A DNA stretch of 64,000 nt from Mycolicibacterium doricum (GCF_010728155.1 NZ_AP022605.1:806001-870000), one strand, 5' to 3'. Shown: positions 18,199 through 27,108, numbered from the stretch's first letter. Notes: generated from the sequence alone by a model not told the origin. Program-made: numbers and translations.

Positions 18199-19446
18199 GT
18201 GGTGACGGGGCGGCGGTTTCGGGTGGAGTTCACCGACGCGCAGGCGGTGTTCGCCGAGCAGATCGGGGCAGTGTGTCGGGCGGTGTGGAACACCGGGTTG
18301 GAGCAGCGCGGTGAATACCGCCGGCGCGGGGCGTGGATGAACTACGGGCCCCAGGCCAAAGAGTTGGCCGAAGCCAAGACGGAGCATTCGTGGCTCAGAG
18401 ACGTTTCGGGGCACTGCCTGCAGCAGACACTGATGGATCTGGATAAGGCGTGCCGTGAGCACGGGACGTTTCGGGTGCATTGGCGTGCGGGTCGGCGGTG
18501 GGCGCCGTCGTTCCGGTTCCCCGAGGGCAACAAGATGGTGGTGGAGAAGCTCAGCTGCAAACATGCGCGGGTGAAGCTGCCCAAGCTTGGGTGGGTGAAA
18601 TTCCGGGCGTCACGCAGCCTGCAGGGGGAAACCGTCCGCTCGACCACCCTGTCGTGGGACGGTGCGCACTGGTTCGTGTCGTTGCTCGTCGACGACGGGA
18701 TCGCGGCCCCGGCAGAGCACGCCGCCCCGGGGACCGCGGTGGGGGTGGATCGTGGTGTGGTGGTGGCCACCAGCGACGGTGAGCTGGCTGACCGGGAGTT
18801 CGTCACGACCGGTGAACGCCGCCGCCTGGTAGCGCTGCAACGCAAGTTGTCCCGCGCGGCCAAGGGGTCGGCAAACCGCAACAAGACCCGGCGGCTCTGG
18901 CGAAGTTGCGGGCCGCTGAGCGGCACCGCCGCCAGGATTTCTGCGTCCAGACCGCGCACCGCCTGGCCCAGTCGAACGCAGTCGTGGTGCTCGAAGATCT
19001 CAAGACCCGCAACATGACGCGCCGTGCTGCTCGGGTCGAAGATCCCGGCAACGCCGGGGCGTTCCTGCCGAACGGCGCGTCGAGTAAATCAGGTTTGAAT
19101 CGGGCTGTACTGGGGAAAGGATGGTATTCGGTTCGAGCAACCGTTGATGTCTGTGTCGCGTTATGCCGGGACACAGGTGATCAAGGTTCCGGCGGCTTTC
19201 ACGTCGCAACGGTGTCCGGTGTGTGGGCATGTTGACCCGAAGTCCCGTGAGAGCCAAGCGGTGTTTCGGTGCACAAACTGCCCGCACGGGCCCGTACACG
19301 CTGATGTGAACGCCGCCAAGAATGTATTGGCCGCAGGGCTTGCGGTCACCGCCTGCCGAGAAACCACAGCGCCTGCGGGTGTTGCGGTGACGTCGACGCA
19401 GGAACCAGCAGGAAACCGCGAGGAATTACTGCTCCAACCCGTCTAA
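18199..19446 (+). pseudogene. tnpB: TnpB RNA-guided nuclease gene with two compensating frameshifts
   Basis: All conserved parts are present but in two frames. 18199 to about 18892 carries the N-terminal domain and the first RuvC Asp (GVDRGVV). After an apparent one-base loss near 18889-18895 the second frame carries RuvC Glu (VVVLEDLKTRNM). An extra base near 19130 restores the first frame, which holds the zinc finger (CPVCGH...FRCTNC) and the last RuvC Asp (HADVNAAKN). As sequenced it cannot make a full-length TnpB. Sequencing error is possible but two independent events are needed. Confidence 0.88.
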
Positions 19447-19510
19447 CAGGTTGAAATCCCCCGGCTTTCAGCCGTGGGGAGGAACGTCAAACGACTATCC
19501 GTCGGCGAGA
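19350..19510 (+). ncRNA. Candidate omega RNA of the TnpB element
   Basis: In IS200/IS605 elements the guide RNA scaffold derives from the 3' end of tnpB plus the right-end hairpin, and the guide is the flank just past the cleavage tetranucleotide. Here the scaffold would run to TCAA at 19490 and the guide would be about 19491-19510. The 5' limit is a guess. With tnpB broken, the RNA would be an orphan unless another TnpB acts in trans. Confidence 0.35.
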
Positions 19511-19945
19511 ACCGAGAACGTCCTGCTGCGCGGCGTCGTCCCACTGATCGAAAGTGCCGGCGTCGACCTGGTGTACAGCGGCCACAACCACCTGTGGAAC
19601 CGCTTCACCTCACCCGCGGGTGTGCACTATCTCGAGGCGTCCAACACGGGCAACAGCTTCGGCGCCTTCCTGGACGTCTCCAAACGCAGTCGACCGGTGC
19701 CGCCCTCGCCGTGGAGCGCCGATGATATTGCTGCGCAAGGTGATCCGGGTGGCCTGAGCCCGACCGTGCCGAACCTCTCACCCCTGCGCGACGACGCGGG
19801 CCGGCCGCTGCCCTACATCGCCGACAACCACATCGTCGTGGTGCAGGCCCTGCATACCGGTACGGGCTGCGTGACCAGCTGGTACGTCGACATGGCCGAT
19901 CCGACGGCCGGTGCGGTGAAGTTCGACGAGTTCTGCCTGCACTAG
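19491..19945 (+). pseudogene. C-terminal remnant of a metallophosphoesterase
   Basis: The frame reads NDYPSARTENVLLRG onward, with the metal-binding motif VYSGHNHLW, and ends EFCLH. This is the C-terminal part of a purple-acid-phosphatase-like enzyme. It has no start codon of its own; the frame opens into the IS right end. Only about 20 residues of possibly related coding sequence (TAWFTDPGDHAKFDRLFDRK, 17596-17655) survive on the other side of the IS, so the insertion came with a deletion or followed earlier decay. Confidence 0.75.
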
Positions 19946-20056
19946 ACGCCGACCGGGTCGCTCGAGCCGCTCCGCGGTCGCCGAATGGACGGTTTGAGGT
20001 GTCCGCGCGACGTTGCCTCATCCGTCGGTTCCCGTTAACGCGCACTTCGCCGCAGT

Positions 20057-20066
20057 TGTCTAGACA
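20057..20066. promoter_or_regulatory. Predicted PhnF (GntR/HutC-type) operator
   Basis: The perfect palindrome TGTCTAGACA lies 41 bases upstream of the phnD ATG. Its core fits the GT-N-TA-N-AC pattern typical of HutC-subfamily operators, and the operon encodes a regulator of exactly that type (phnF, 22629-23366). Binding is inferred. Confidence 0.6.
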
Positions 20067-20106
20067 TGTACACAGCAACTCGAAGAGCAACAGATGGGAA
20101 CATTCG

Positions 20107-20997
20107 ATGTCGGGACGCACGATCGTCAGAGGTGCTGTTGCGTTACTGTTTGGGGCCACACTCGCGGCGGGCTGTAGCAGTGAGCCCTCCGGGGAGGAGC
20201 AAGCCGGCACCATTCGGCTGGCTGTCACCGACCTCCAAGGAATGGAAGAGCTGCAGCGCGAATACGGGGCCTTCGAGACGGCATTCGAGGAGCGCTCCGG
20301 GCTCGACGTCGAATTCTTCGCGGTCAACGACCGCACCGCCGCGGCAGCGGCGCTGCAGGCAAACCGACTGGACGTGGTGTTCACCGGACCGGCCGAGTAC
20401 GTGGTGATCCACGAACGAACCGGGGCGGAGCCCATCGTGGCCATCGAACGCGACGGCTACCGCTCCTGCATCTACACCCGAGCGGACAGCGGGATCGAAA
20501 GGCTTGATCAGCTTCGCGGCAAGAAGGTGGCGATGTCCGACATTGGCTCGACAAGTGGCCATCTCGGCCCATCGCAGATGATCAAGGACGCAGGCGTCGA
20601 ACCGACCACCGATGTGGAGGTGCTGACCGTCGGAGACACCGTGCACGCTGCACTGCAGCGCGGCGACGTCGAGGCGGTTGGGATCGGGTGCCACGACTAC
20701 GAGGAGTTCATGGCAACCGATGATCCCGCCCAGTACCGGGTGATTGAGGAAGGCCCCATCCTGCCGCCTGATCTCCTGGTTGGCCGCAACGGCCTTGATG
20801 CTGAGACGGTCACGACGATTCAGACCACGTTCAAGGACCACTTCGACGACCTGTTGAACGCCATGCTTGAAGGCAAGGACAACGCCAAGTTCGCCAAGGC
20901 CAAACTGGTCGAGGTCTCCGATCAGGATTACGACAGAGTCCGGGCGATGTACGAGTCCGTCGGCGTCAACGACTTCTCGAACTTCCTCGGCAATTGA
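20107..20997 (+). CDS. phnD: Phosphonate ABC transporter substrate-binding lipoprotein PhnD
   Basis: The periplasmic-type receptor that captures phosphonates for the PhnCE importer. The 296-residue product has a lipoprotein signal peptide with lipobox LAAGC (Cys23). The mature domain shows the family pattern: RLDVVFTGPAEYVV near the binding cleft, SDIGSTSGHLGPSQM with the phosphate-binding serine/threonine cluster, and a second lobe ending near the C-terminus. It is first gene of an eleven-gene run in which nearly all neighbours overlap or abut. Confidence 0.93.
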   Translation: MSGRTIVRGAVALLFGATLAAGCSSEPSGEEQAGTIRLAVTDLQGMEELQREYGAFETAFEERSGLDVEFFAVNDRTAAAAALQANRLDVVFTGPAEYVVIHERTGAEPIVAIERDGYRSCIYTRADSGIERLDQLRGKKVAMSDIGSTSGHLGPSQMIKDAGVEPTTDVEVLTVGDTVHAALQRGDVEAVGIGCHDYEEFMATDDPAQYRVIEEGPILPPDLLVGRNGLDAETVTTIQTTFKDHFDDLLNAMLEGKDNAKFAKAKLVEVSDQDYDRVRAMYESVGVNDFSNFLGN

Positions 20998-20998
20998 C

Positions 20999-21802
20999 AT
21001 GGCCGTGCCCGCCCAACTCTCCGGCCAAGTACGCCATGGCATCCGCAGTGACGTAGCGATCCAGGTCGAGGACCTGCAGCTACGGTATCGCGGCGCCAAC
21101 GCCGACGTCCTCAACGGGGTTCACCTGCGAGTGAATGAGGGGCAGATCGTCGCGCTCATCGGCACCAACGGGGCGGGAAAGTCTACCCTGCTGCGGTGCC
21201 TCGTGCGACTGGTCGAACCCACCGGTGGCACCGTGACTCTCGCAGGCGCCGATGTCACATCGGCCTCCAGACGCGCGCTGCGTGTCATCCGCCGAGACAT
21301 CGGGTTCGTCTTTCAACGGTTCCACCTGATTCCGCGACTCGGGGTGTTGCACAACGTCGTTCACGGTGCTATGGGTAGGCACGGAACGCGCTGCGCGTGG
21401 CCGTTGACCAGCCCGGCCGAGGTGCGCCGGGAAGCGATGGAGAGCCTGGAACGGGTGGGTATGGCCGGTTTCGCCGAGCGCCGGGTGGACACCTTGTCCG
21501 GCGGCCAGCAGCAGCGGGTCGCCATCGCGCGGATGCTCATGCAACGGCCGAGCGTCATCCTTGCCGATGAGCCGGTGTCCAGCCTGGATCCCGCCTCGGC
21601 GACCGGGGTCATGGAACTGCTGACGTCCATCGCTGCCGAGCGCAGTGTCACCGTTGTCATGGCGTTGCACCAGATGGATCTGGCCCTGCGTTACGCCGAT
21701 CGGGTCGTCGGTTTAAACCGCGGCGCGGTCAGTTTCGACCGCCTCGTCAGCGAATGCGACGCCGCGCAGCTGGCGCCGATCTTCGCCGACGGTGCTTCGT
21801 GA
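20999..21802 (+). CDS. phnC: Phosphonate ABC transporter ATP-binding protein PhnC
   Basis: The ATPase of the phosphonate importer. The 267-residue product from the ATG at 20999, one base after the phnD stop, has Walker A GTNGAGKST, signature LSGGQQQR, Walker B VILADEP and the H-loop His in ALHQMD. An in-frame upstream ATG lies within phnD and is not credible. It overlaps phnE by four bases. Confidence 0.95.
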   Translation: MAVPAQLSGQVRHGIRSDVAIQVEDLQLRYRGANADVLNGVHLRVNEGQIVALIGTNGAGKSTLLRCLVRLVEPTGGTVTLAGADVTSASRRALRVIRRDIGFVFQRFHLIPRLGVLHNVVHGAMGRHGTRCAWPLTSPAEVRREAMESLERVGMAGFAERRVDTLSGGQQQRVAIARMLMQRPSVILADEPVSSLDPASATGVMELLTSIAAERSVTVVMALHQMDLALRYADRVVGLNRGAVSFDRLVSECDAAQLAPIFADGAS

Positions 21803-22632
21803 GTCGAGCGACGAGCCCACCGCCGACCGGCACGCCCCCGGTTCCGCCACGGTTCCGGCAGCCCAGCCTGCTCGCGCTGGTCGTCCTGCTCATCGTCGGC
21901 GGGTTGCTGGCCCATGGATGGACGCAAGGGGTCGGCATACAGCCCGACTCTCTGGCCACAGGGGTGTTCCGGCTCGGTGACTTCCTGTCCGCGGCCGTTC
22001 CACCGGACGCTCACCGGCTCGGTCCCATCCTCGAAGCCCTACTCGTCACCGTTGAAATGGCACTGCTCGGCACGATTATCGGTGTCCTGCTGAGCCTGCC
22101 GCTGGCCGTCCTGGCTGCGCGCAACACCACGCCGCACCGGTCGCTGTACGCAGTCAGCCGGGGCATCATCACCGTCAGCAGGACCATTCCAGACCTGGTG
22201 TGGGGCCTGATCTTCGTCATCGCCGTCGGGCTGGGCCCCGAAGCCGGTGTGCTGGCCATCGCTGTCGACGTGATGGGATTCTGCGGGCGGTTCTTCGCCG
22301 AGAGCATCGAGGACATCGACCCCGGGCGTATCGAAGGGCTGCAGGCGCTGGGAGCGCCGCGCTTCGGAATCCTAGTCGGGGGTGTGCTCCCCGCCTGTAT
22401 GCCCTCATTCGTCACGACGTCCATGTTCGCGATGGAATCCTCGGCGCGGTCCTCTGTGGTGCTGGGCCTGGTCGGGGCAGGCGGCATCGGCATCGAACTC
22501 GCCACCTCGATGACGCTGCTGCGCTATGACGAAGCGGCGACGATCATCCTTGCGATACTCCTGGTGGTCGTGGCGTTCGAAAGGGTATCTGCCGCGATTC
22601 GTCGGCGCGTCCTGGGACCGACAGACCGATGA
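21799..22632 (+). CDS. phnE: Phosphonate ABC transporter permease PhnE
   Basis: The membrane channel subunit, 277 residues from a GTG that overlaps the phnC stop (GTGA). The N-terminal tail is Pro-rich. A first membrane helix (LLALVVLLIVGGLLAHG) is followed by the conserved permease core, with SRTIPDLVWGLIFVIAVGLGPEAG and the EAA-like coupling loop IEGLQALGAPRFGILVGGVLP. About six helices in total. Confidence 0.93.
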   Translation: MSRATSPPPTGTPPVPPRFRQPSLLALVVLLIVGGLLAHGWTQGVGIQPDSLATGVFRLGDFLSAAVPPDAHRLGPILEALLVTVEMALLGTIIGVLLSLPLAVLAARNTTPHRSLYAVSRGIITVSRTIPDLVWGLIFVIAVGLGPEAGVLAIAVDVMGFCGRFFAESIEDIDPGRIEGLQALGAPRFGILVGGVLPACMPSFVTTSMFAMESSARSSVVLGLVGAGGIGIELATSMTLLRYDEAATIILAILLVVVAFERVSAAIRRRVLGPTDR

Positions 22633-23366
22633 GGAACCACGATTTGGACATGATCAACAGGTACGCCGGTCAGCCGCTCTACCGTCAGCTCAGCAATGTG
22701 CTCGAGACTCGGCTGGCGCAACAGGCTCAACCCGGCGACAAACTCCCCAGCGAAGCCGAACTGTCACAGGAGTTCGAGGTCAACCGGCTTACGGTGCGGC
22801 GCGCCCTCGACGAACTGAACCAGCGCGGCCTCATCGAAACCGTTCGCGGGAAGGGATCGTTCGTCGCCACCCCGCGGATGCGTTACGACATGTCGGCAGG
22901 ACGCGATGCCAGCTTTACCCGCACCATGCTCCAATCCGGTCACCGGGTGGGCATCAGGGTGCTGTCGTCAGAAGTCGTCGAAATGGCGGACCTACGGGAG
23001 CAACTGCACACCCGCGGAGCGCTTTTCGTCTGCAGGACCCTACGGCTGGTCGACGACGAGCCTTGGTCCGTGTCGACGACGTCGATCCCGACCGAACGTT
23101 TTCCGCAGCTGGCGCGCGACTGGGCAGGAGACACGTCACTGTTCGACTACCTGCACGACACCTATGGCGTGCGCATGCGACGCGCGTCCCGAACGTTCGT
23201 CGCCAGCCTCGCCGAACCCGCCGAGGCGGAACATCTTATGATTCGAGTCGGTGCCGCGATCCTGGAGATGCGAGGATTGAACGTCGATCTGGACGGTCTT
23301 CCGATCGCCGCCGTGCGACACCGATTCCGCGGCGACCACGTCCAGTTCACGGTGGATCTCAAGTGA
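22629..23366 (+). CDS. phnF: GntR/HutC-family transcriptional regulator PhnF
   Basis: The probable repressor of the phosphonate operon. The 245-residue product has an N-terminal winged helix (helix-turn-helix AELSQEFEVNRLTVRRALDE, about residues 47-66) and a C-terminal UTRA ligand domain (SFTRTMLQSGHRVG through RHRFRGDHVQF). It overlaps phnE and phnG. An operator of the type these proteins bind lies upstream of phnD. Being inside the operon, it would be autoregulated. Confidence 0.9.
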   Translation: MRNHDLDMINRYAGQPLYRQLSNVLETRLAQQAQPGDKLPSEAELSQEFEVNRLTVRRALDELNQRGLIETVRGKGSFVATPRMRYDMSAGRDASFTRTMLQSGHRVGIRVLSSEVVEMADLREQLHTRGALFVCRTLRLVDDEPWSVSTTSIPTERFPQLARDWAGDTSLFDYLHDTYGVRMRRASRTFVASLAEPAEAEHLMIRVGAAILEMRGLNVDLDGLPIAAVRHRFRGDHVQFTVDLK

Positions 23367-23779
23367 GGCCCGAAACACGTTTCGAGGCGCTCTGCGATGC
23401 CGATGCAGAGACCCTGGAACGCCTTGCCGACGACATCCTGGCCACCGCAGTGGTGGTGTCGGTGACCACCGGTCCCGAGTCGGTCAGCGCGCCGGTCAGG
23501 GTACCGGTTCCGGACGCCGACAACACCACGACGGTCTTGGGCCATGTAGCGCTGACCCGGTGCACCGTCGAACTGGGAGGCACACGTGGTGACGGTGTCC
23601 GGGCTGGTTACGACCCTGCGGGTGCCGTCGCCGCGGCGATCTGCGATGCCGAGTGCGAGCGGCGTGGGCCGCATGCCCACAGCGTCCTGGAGCTTTGCCG
23701 CGCAGCCCTGGAGGCGCGTGCTGAACGCGGTCGCGTCCGTGCTGGCCTGGCCGTAAGGACGCGATTGGAGCAGTCATGA
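23363..23779 (+). CDS. phnG: C-P lyase subunit PhnG
   Basis: Part of the PhnGHIJ core complex that couples phosphonates to ATP, forming a 5-triphosphate ribosyl phosphonate. The 138-residue product starts at a GTG overlapping the phnF stop. Family features are the VLGHVALTRCTVELGG strand region and the later GYDPAGAVAAAICDAE segment. A much longer open frame extends upstream but overlaps phnF entirely and is not coding. Confidence 0.85.
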   Translation: MRPETRFEALCDADAETLERLADDILATAVVVSVTTGPESVSAPVRVPVPDADNTTTVLGHVALTRCTVELGGTRGDGVRAGYDPAGAVAAAICDAECERRGPHAHSVLELCRAALEARAERGRVRAGLAVRTRLEQS

Positions 23780-24339
23780 CGTGGGATATGGTGCACGACA
23801 GCAGGACCGCCTTTCTGGCCTGTATGCGGGCCCTGTGCTCGCCCGGGACGCCCATCGAGTTGTCCTGCGTGCCAGGATTGTCCGGACACCCAGAGCTCGA
23901 CCGCGCCGCCGCCGTCCTGCTCGCGCTGCTCGATCGCGGACTGGGACTCGGGTTTTCCGGTGATGACGCGGTCCGCCGCGTGGCGGCGACAGCATGCACC
24001 CTGACCGGTGCCTCGCTGGTCGACGTCGGTGCAGCCGATTGGGTCGTGGTCCACGGGCCTCCCGCCACGGCGATATCGCAGGCGCGGCGCGGAACTCGCG
24101 GCGCCCCCGAGGACGGTGCCACGCTGGTGATCGCCACCACCGGCGAGGCGCGCGCGTTGATGTTGTCCGGTCCGGGATTACCTGAGCCGACAACGTGCTT
24201 CATTCCACTCGATGCCGTCGCCCTGCACGCGTTGACGGCCGCGAAGTCGAACCCGCCGACGGGCGTCGACCTGCTAATCATCACCCCGGAGTGCCTGATC
24301 GGCCTGCCACGAAGCGTCTCCGTCCAGTGGGTGTCCTGA
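23776..24339 (+). CDS. phnH: C-P lyase subunit PhnH
   Basis: Structural subunit of the PhnGHIJ complex. The 187-residue product begins TWDMVHDSRTAFLACMRALCSPG, matching the conserved PhnH opening (a short F-R-xxM-xxMxxPG-type helix), and ends with an I-T-x-S-like hydrophobic strand and SVQWVS. It overlaps phnG by four bases and shares one base with the phnI start (TGATG). Confidence 0.87.
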   Translation: MTWDMVHDSRTAFLACMRALCSPGTPIELSCVPGLSGHPELDRAAAVLLALLDRGLGLGFSGDDAVRRVAATACTLTGASLVDVGAADWVVVHGPPATAISQARRGTRGAPEDGATLVIATTGEARALMLSGPGLPEPTTCFIPLDAVALHALTAAKSNPPTGVDLLIITPECLIGLPRSVSVQWVS

Positions 24340-25367
24340 TGTATGCCAGCATGCATGAGAACGAGGCGCTGGACGCGGCCCGTCTCATCGCGCGAACGCG
24401 GCACGCCGCAAGCGGCATCAGCACCGCGATCCTCGAGGAGCAGATCTGTGCCGAAGCCGGCCTGTGGGAACCCGTCGCGGCGCGGCGAGCGCTCGATCAG
24501 GCACACGGTGATCCCTCTCACGCGGTTTCCGTCCTGCGGGTCTGGGCGGCGACTCAACCGCACCTCGACGCGCTGACGGTGCAACCGGAGGACGTGGTGG
24601 TGACCCGGCGCTTGTCGTCGGCCTACCCGCAGATCCCCGGCGGCCAATGGCTTGGGTTCGCTCCCGAACTGCTCGATCGCCGACTGGACTGGGGATCGAA
24701 TCCCAACCGAGGCGACGATCCGCCGACAGACACTAATCCGCGGCTCCCCGAAGGGCCGTCGCCGTCAACAGACGCTCCGCGACGTGCTGACACGGTGCGG
24801 GTACGCGACCTCATCCAAGGTGTGTCGACGGTGACACCCCCGGCGGAGGGGGCCGGTGGCGACCCGGCACGTGCGGTGCTGGTGCCGCCGTACAGCAGAA
24901 CCAACCGGCTCGCCATGCTCACCCGCGGTGAAACCGGTGCTCTGGTCGCGCTGGCCGCGATGATCCTGGGACGACGGCAAGAGGCGGTGCTGGTCGAATT
25001 GACCGTCGCGGTGGCCACCGTGCGAATCCCGCATCCTCGCAGCGGTATTCCGATTGCCGTCGCCACGCTTCCGATCACCGAGGTCGAAGTGATGATCGAT
25101 GCCGATGTCGACGGCCGCCCCGGCCTGGCGCTCGGGTGGGGCGCCACGTTGGGAACTGTGGAACGCCGCGCCATCTCGCTTGCCCTGCTGGACGCGGCCA
25201 TCCTTGCCGACGGTGACTTCGCCGAGCCGTTGATGCTCGACGCGCAGACCATCATCGCGGCCACCGACGGCCCCGCCACCAACGGGTTCGTGGAGCACCT
25301 CCGGCTACCCCACTACGCCGGCTTCACCGCTTACCTCGCGCAAGCCGCCACGAAGGAGCGACGATGA
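24339..25367 (+). CDS. phnI: C-P lyase subunit PhnI
   Basis: The nucleosidase-like subunit that displaces adenine from ATP for phosphonate attachment. The 342-residue product from the ATG at 24339 shows characteristic stretches AARLIARTRHAASG, RVWAATQPHLDAL and RLSSAYPQIPGGQWLGFAPE. It has a low-complexity, Pro/Asp-rich insertion (about residues 125-155) compared with typical members. The in-frame open sequence further upstream overlaps phnH and was not used. Confidence 0.9.
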   Translation: MYASMHENEALDAARLIARTRHAASGISTAILEEQICAEAGLWEPVAARRALDQAHGDPSHAVSVLRVWAATQPHLDALTVQPEDVVVTRRLSSAYPQIPGGQWLGFAPELLDRRLDWGSNPNRGDDPPTDTNPRLPEGPSPSTDAPRRADTVRVRDLIQGVSTVTPPAEGAGGDPARAVLVPPYSRTNRLAMLTRGETGALVALAAMILGRRQEAVLVELTVAVATVRIPHPRSGIPIAVATLPITEVEVMIDADVDGRPGLALGWGATLGTVERRAISLALLDAAILADGDFAEPLMLDAQTIIAATDGPATNGFVEHLRLPHYAGFTAYLAQAATKERR

Positions 25368-26239
25368 CGACCGATCCGCCGACGACGGTGGCCTCGCTCG
25401 CCGCCGCGCACGGACGGCGCGAGGCATACGCATATCTCGACGAAGACACCAAACGCAATGTGCGACGGGCAATCCTGAAGGCACTCGCCATACCCGGGTG
25501 GCAGGTGCCCTTCGCGTCCCGCGAGATGCCGGTGGCACGTGGCTGGGGGAGCGGCGGACTGCAGGTGACGCTGTCAGTGGTCGGGCCCACCGACACCGTC
25601 AAGGTGATCGATCAGGGTGACGACATGTCGGTCAACGCAGCCGGCATGCGCGCTCTGATCAGCACATCGGCGCAGTGTGCGGCCACCACTAGCACCTCCG
25701 CAGCCACGATCATCCAGAGCCGCCACCGCATCCCGGAGATCGGTCTGAGGCCCGACCAGCTTCTGGTGCTCCAGGTGCCCCATCCCGAGCCGTTGCGGCG
25801 CGTCGTGCCCGACGAGCTGGCGGCGCTGAACTGTCACGCCGAAGGTGATTACACGCCCGCCTGGCTGGATCTCTACGACGCCCAGGCCCGTCTCGGCGGC
25901 CCGCGCACCGGAGCCGACCACCCGGTGCTGGTTGCCGACACCCGGCTCATGAGTCCAAGCCCCATCCCGCGTTACGACGTCCTGCGACTGGACCGGCGAC
26001 CACATCCCATCCTGCTCGGCGCCGGTCGGCGAGCCCGGCTCACCGCCTTGCCGCCGTACACCTCGGTGCAGCCACTGGCTTTCGACGACGTCGCGTTGGC
26101 GCCGGAGGAAGCCGGAGGCCCCTGCCAGCACTGCGGCAGCGAGACGTCCTTCCGGGTGCCCACCGAGAGCTCGGGCGTGCTGGTGTGGTGCTGCAGCGAC
26201 ACCGACGCCTGCCGCAGCCGTGAGGCGACAGCGATATGA
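25364..26239 (+). CDS. phnJ: Carbon-phosphorus lyase PhnJ
   Basis: The radical-SAM enzyme that breaks the C-P bond. The 291-residue product carries a C-terminal cluster motif with Cys254-x2-Cys257, then Cys277-x5-Cys283 (CQHCG ... WCCSDTDAC). The spacer between the two halves is 19 residues against 21 in the E. coli form I recall. The N-terminal YAYLDEDTKRNVRRAILKA is typical. It overlaps both phnI and phnK by four bases. Confidence 0.93.
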   Translation: MTTDPPTTVASLAAAHGRREAYAYLDEDTKRNVRRAILKALAIPGWQVPFASREMPVARGWGSGGLQVTLSVVGPTDTVKVIDQGDDMSVNAAGMRALISTSAQCAATTSTSAATIIQSRHRIPEIGLRPDQLLVLQVPHPEPLRRVVPDELAALNCHAEGDYTPAWLDLYDAQARLGGPRTGADHPVLVADTRLMSPSPIPRYDVLRLDRRPHPILLGAGRRARLTALPPYTSVQPLAFDDVALAPEEAGGPCQHCGSETSFRVPTESSGVLVWCCSDTDACRSREATAI

Positions 26240-27108
26240 CCGCCGACGCCCTGCCGAGCCGGACGATCGCGCCCGCCCTGCATCCTCCGCCACCGGTGGT
26301 CTCCGTCATCGGTGTGTCACACCGCTTCGGGCCGGGCTGCGGCCGGTGCGTCGAGCTCACCGGGGAAGAGTCCGGCACCAATCGATGCCGGAACTGCGGG
26401 GCAGTTGTGGCGGTGCACGACGCATCGTTCGAGATCGGTGCCCACGAGGTGCTGGGTGTCGTGGGAGAGTCCGGATCCGGCAAGACCACGCTGTTGCGCT
26501 GCCTTCACCTCGACCTCGCACCCGACAACGGTTCCATGATCGTCGGCGAGCACGGCGACCTGTTCCGTGCCGGCCACACTTCCGAACTCAAGCGCTCCAC
26601 CGTGGTGATGGTGCACCAGAACGCCTTGGCCGCAGGGCTTCACCCTCGGCTGGCCGCGACAACCAACGTGGCCGAACGACTGCTCGGCGGGGGGGCACGT
26701 CGGTTCGAGGACATCCATGCCAAAGCGGGTGAACTCCTCGGCGAACTCGGCTTGCGACCGGAACGGCACAACGACGCACTGATGACGTTTTCCGGCGGCA
26801 TGCAACAACGAGTGCAGCTCGCACGCGCGCTCGTCGATCCACCACAACTGTTGCTGCTCGACGAGCCCACCACCGGGCTCGACCCGTCGGTGCAGGCCGA
26901 CCTGCTAGGAGTCGTGGCCCGGGTGACCGAATCGCTGAGATCGGCGACCATCGTCGTGTCTCACGACCTGGCTGCCGTGCGGATCCTGGCTTCACGGGTC
27001 CTCGTGCTGCACCACGGACGCATCATCGAGCAGGGGATCACCGAGCAGGTGCTCGAAGATCCAAAGCATCCCTACACCCAACTGCTGGTGTCTTCGAGGT
27101 TGACGTGA
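26236..27108 (+). CDS. phnK: C-P lyase ABC-type ATPase PhnK, with a zinc-ribbon-like insertion
   Basis: A non-transport ABC protein that docks on the PhnGHIJ core. The 290-residue product has Walker A GESGSGKTT (about 78-86), signature FSGGMQQR, Walker B LLLLDEPTTGLD, and the C-terminal PYTQLLVSS typical of PhnK. Before Walker A there is an extra segment with Cys35-x2-Cys38 and Cys51-x2-Cys54 (GCGRC ... NRCRNCG), which looks like a small zinc-binding loop and is absent from the E. coli sequence I remember. Confidence 0.92.
   Translation: MTADALPSRTIAPALHPPPPVVSVIGVSHRFGPGCGRCVELTGEESGTNRCRNCGAVVAVHDASFEIGAHEVLGVVGESGSGKTTLLRCLHLDLAPDNGSMIVGEHGDLFRAGHTSELKRSTVVMVHQNALAAGLHPRLAATTNVAERLLGGGARRFEDIHAKAGELLGELGLRPERHNDALMTFSGGMQQRVQLARALVDPPQLLLLDEPTTGLDPSVQADLLGVVARVTESLRSATIVVSHDLAAVRILASRVLVLHHGRIIEQGITEQVLEDPKHPYTQLLVSSRLT

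Larger units (their letters stand above)
17666..19490 (+). mobile_element. IS200/IS605-family insertion sequence
   Basis: The element carries an HUH tyrosine transposase (tnpA) and a downstream, frameshifted tnpB. The right end is an imperfect hairpin (CCCCCGGCTTTCAGCCGTGG) followed by GGAACGTCAA; TCAA at 19487-19490 matches the right cleavage tetranucleotide known for IS608-type elements. No target-site duplication is expected for this family. The left boundary is uncertain: the first hairpin lies at 17668, and an 8-bp palindrome (ACATTAGA 17752-17759 / TCTAATGT 17773-17780) lies just before tnpA. The flanks are non-coding debris and a truncated phosphatase gene. Confidence 0.88.

Noticed and set aside
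22526..23362. Long upstream extension of phnG
   Set aside because: Lies wholly over phnE/phnF in another frame; the GTG at 23363 gives the family length and a typical operon overlap.
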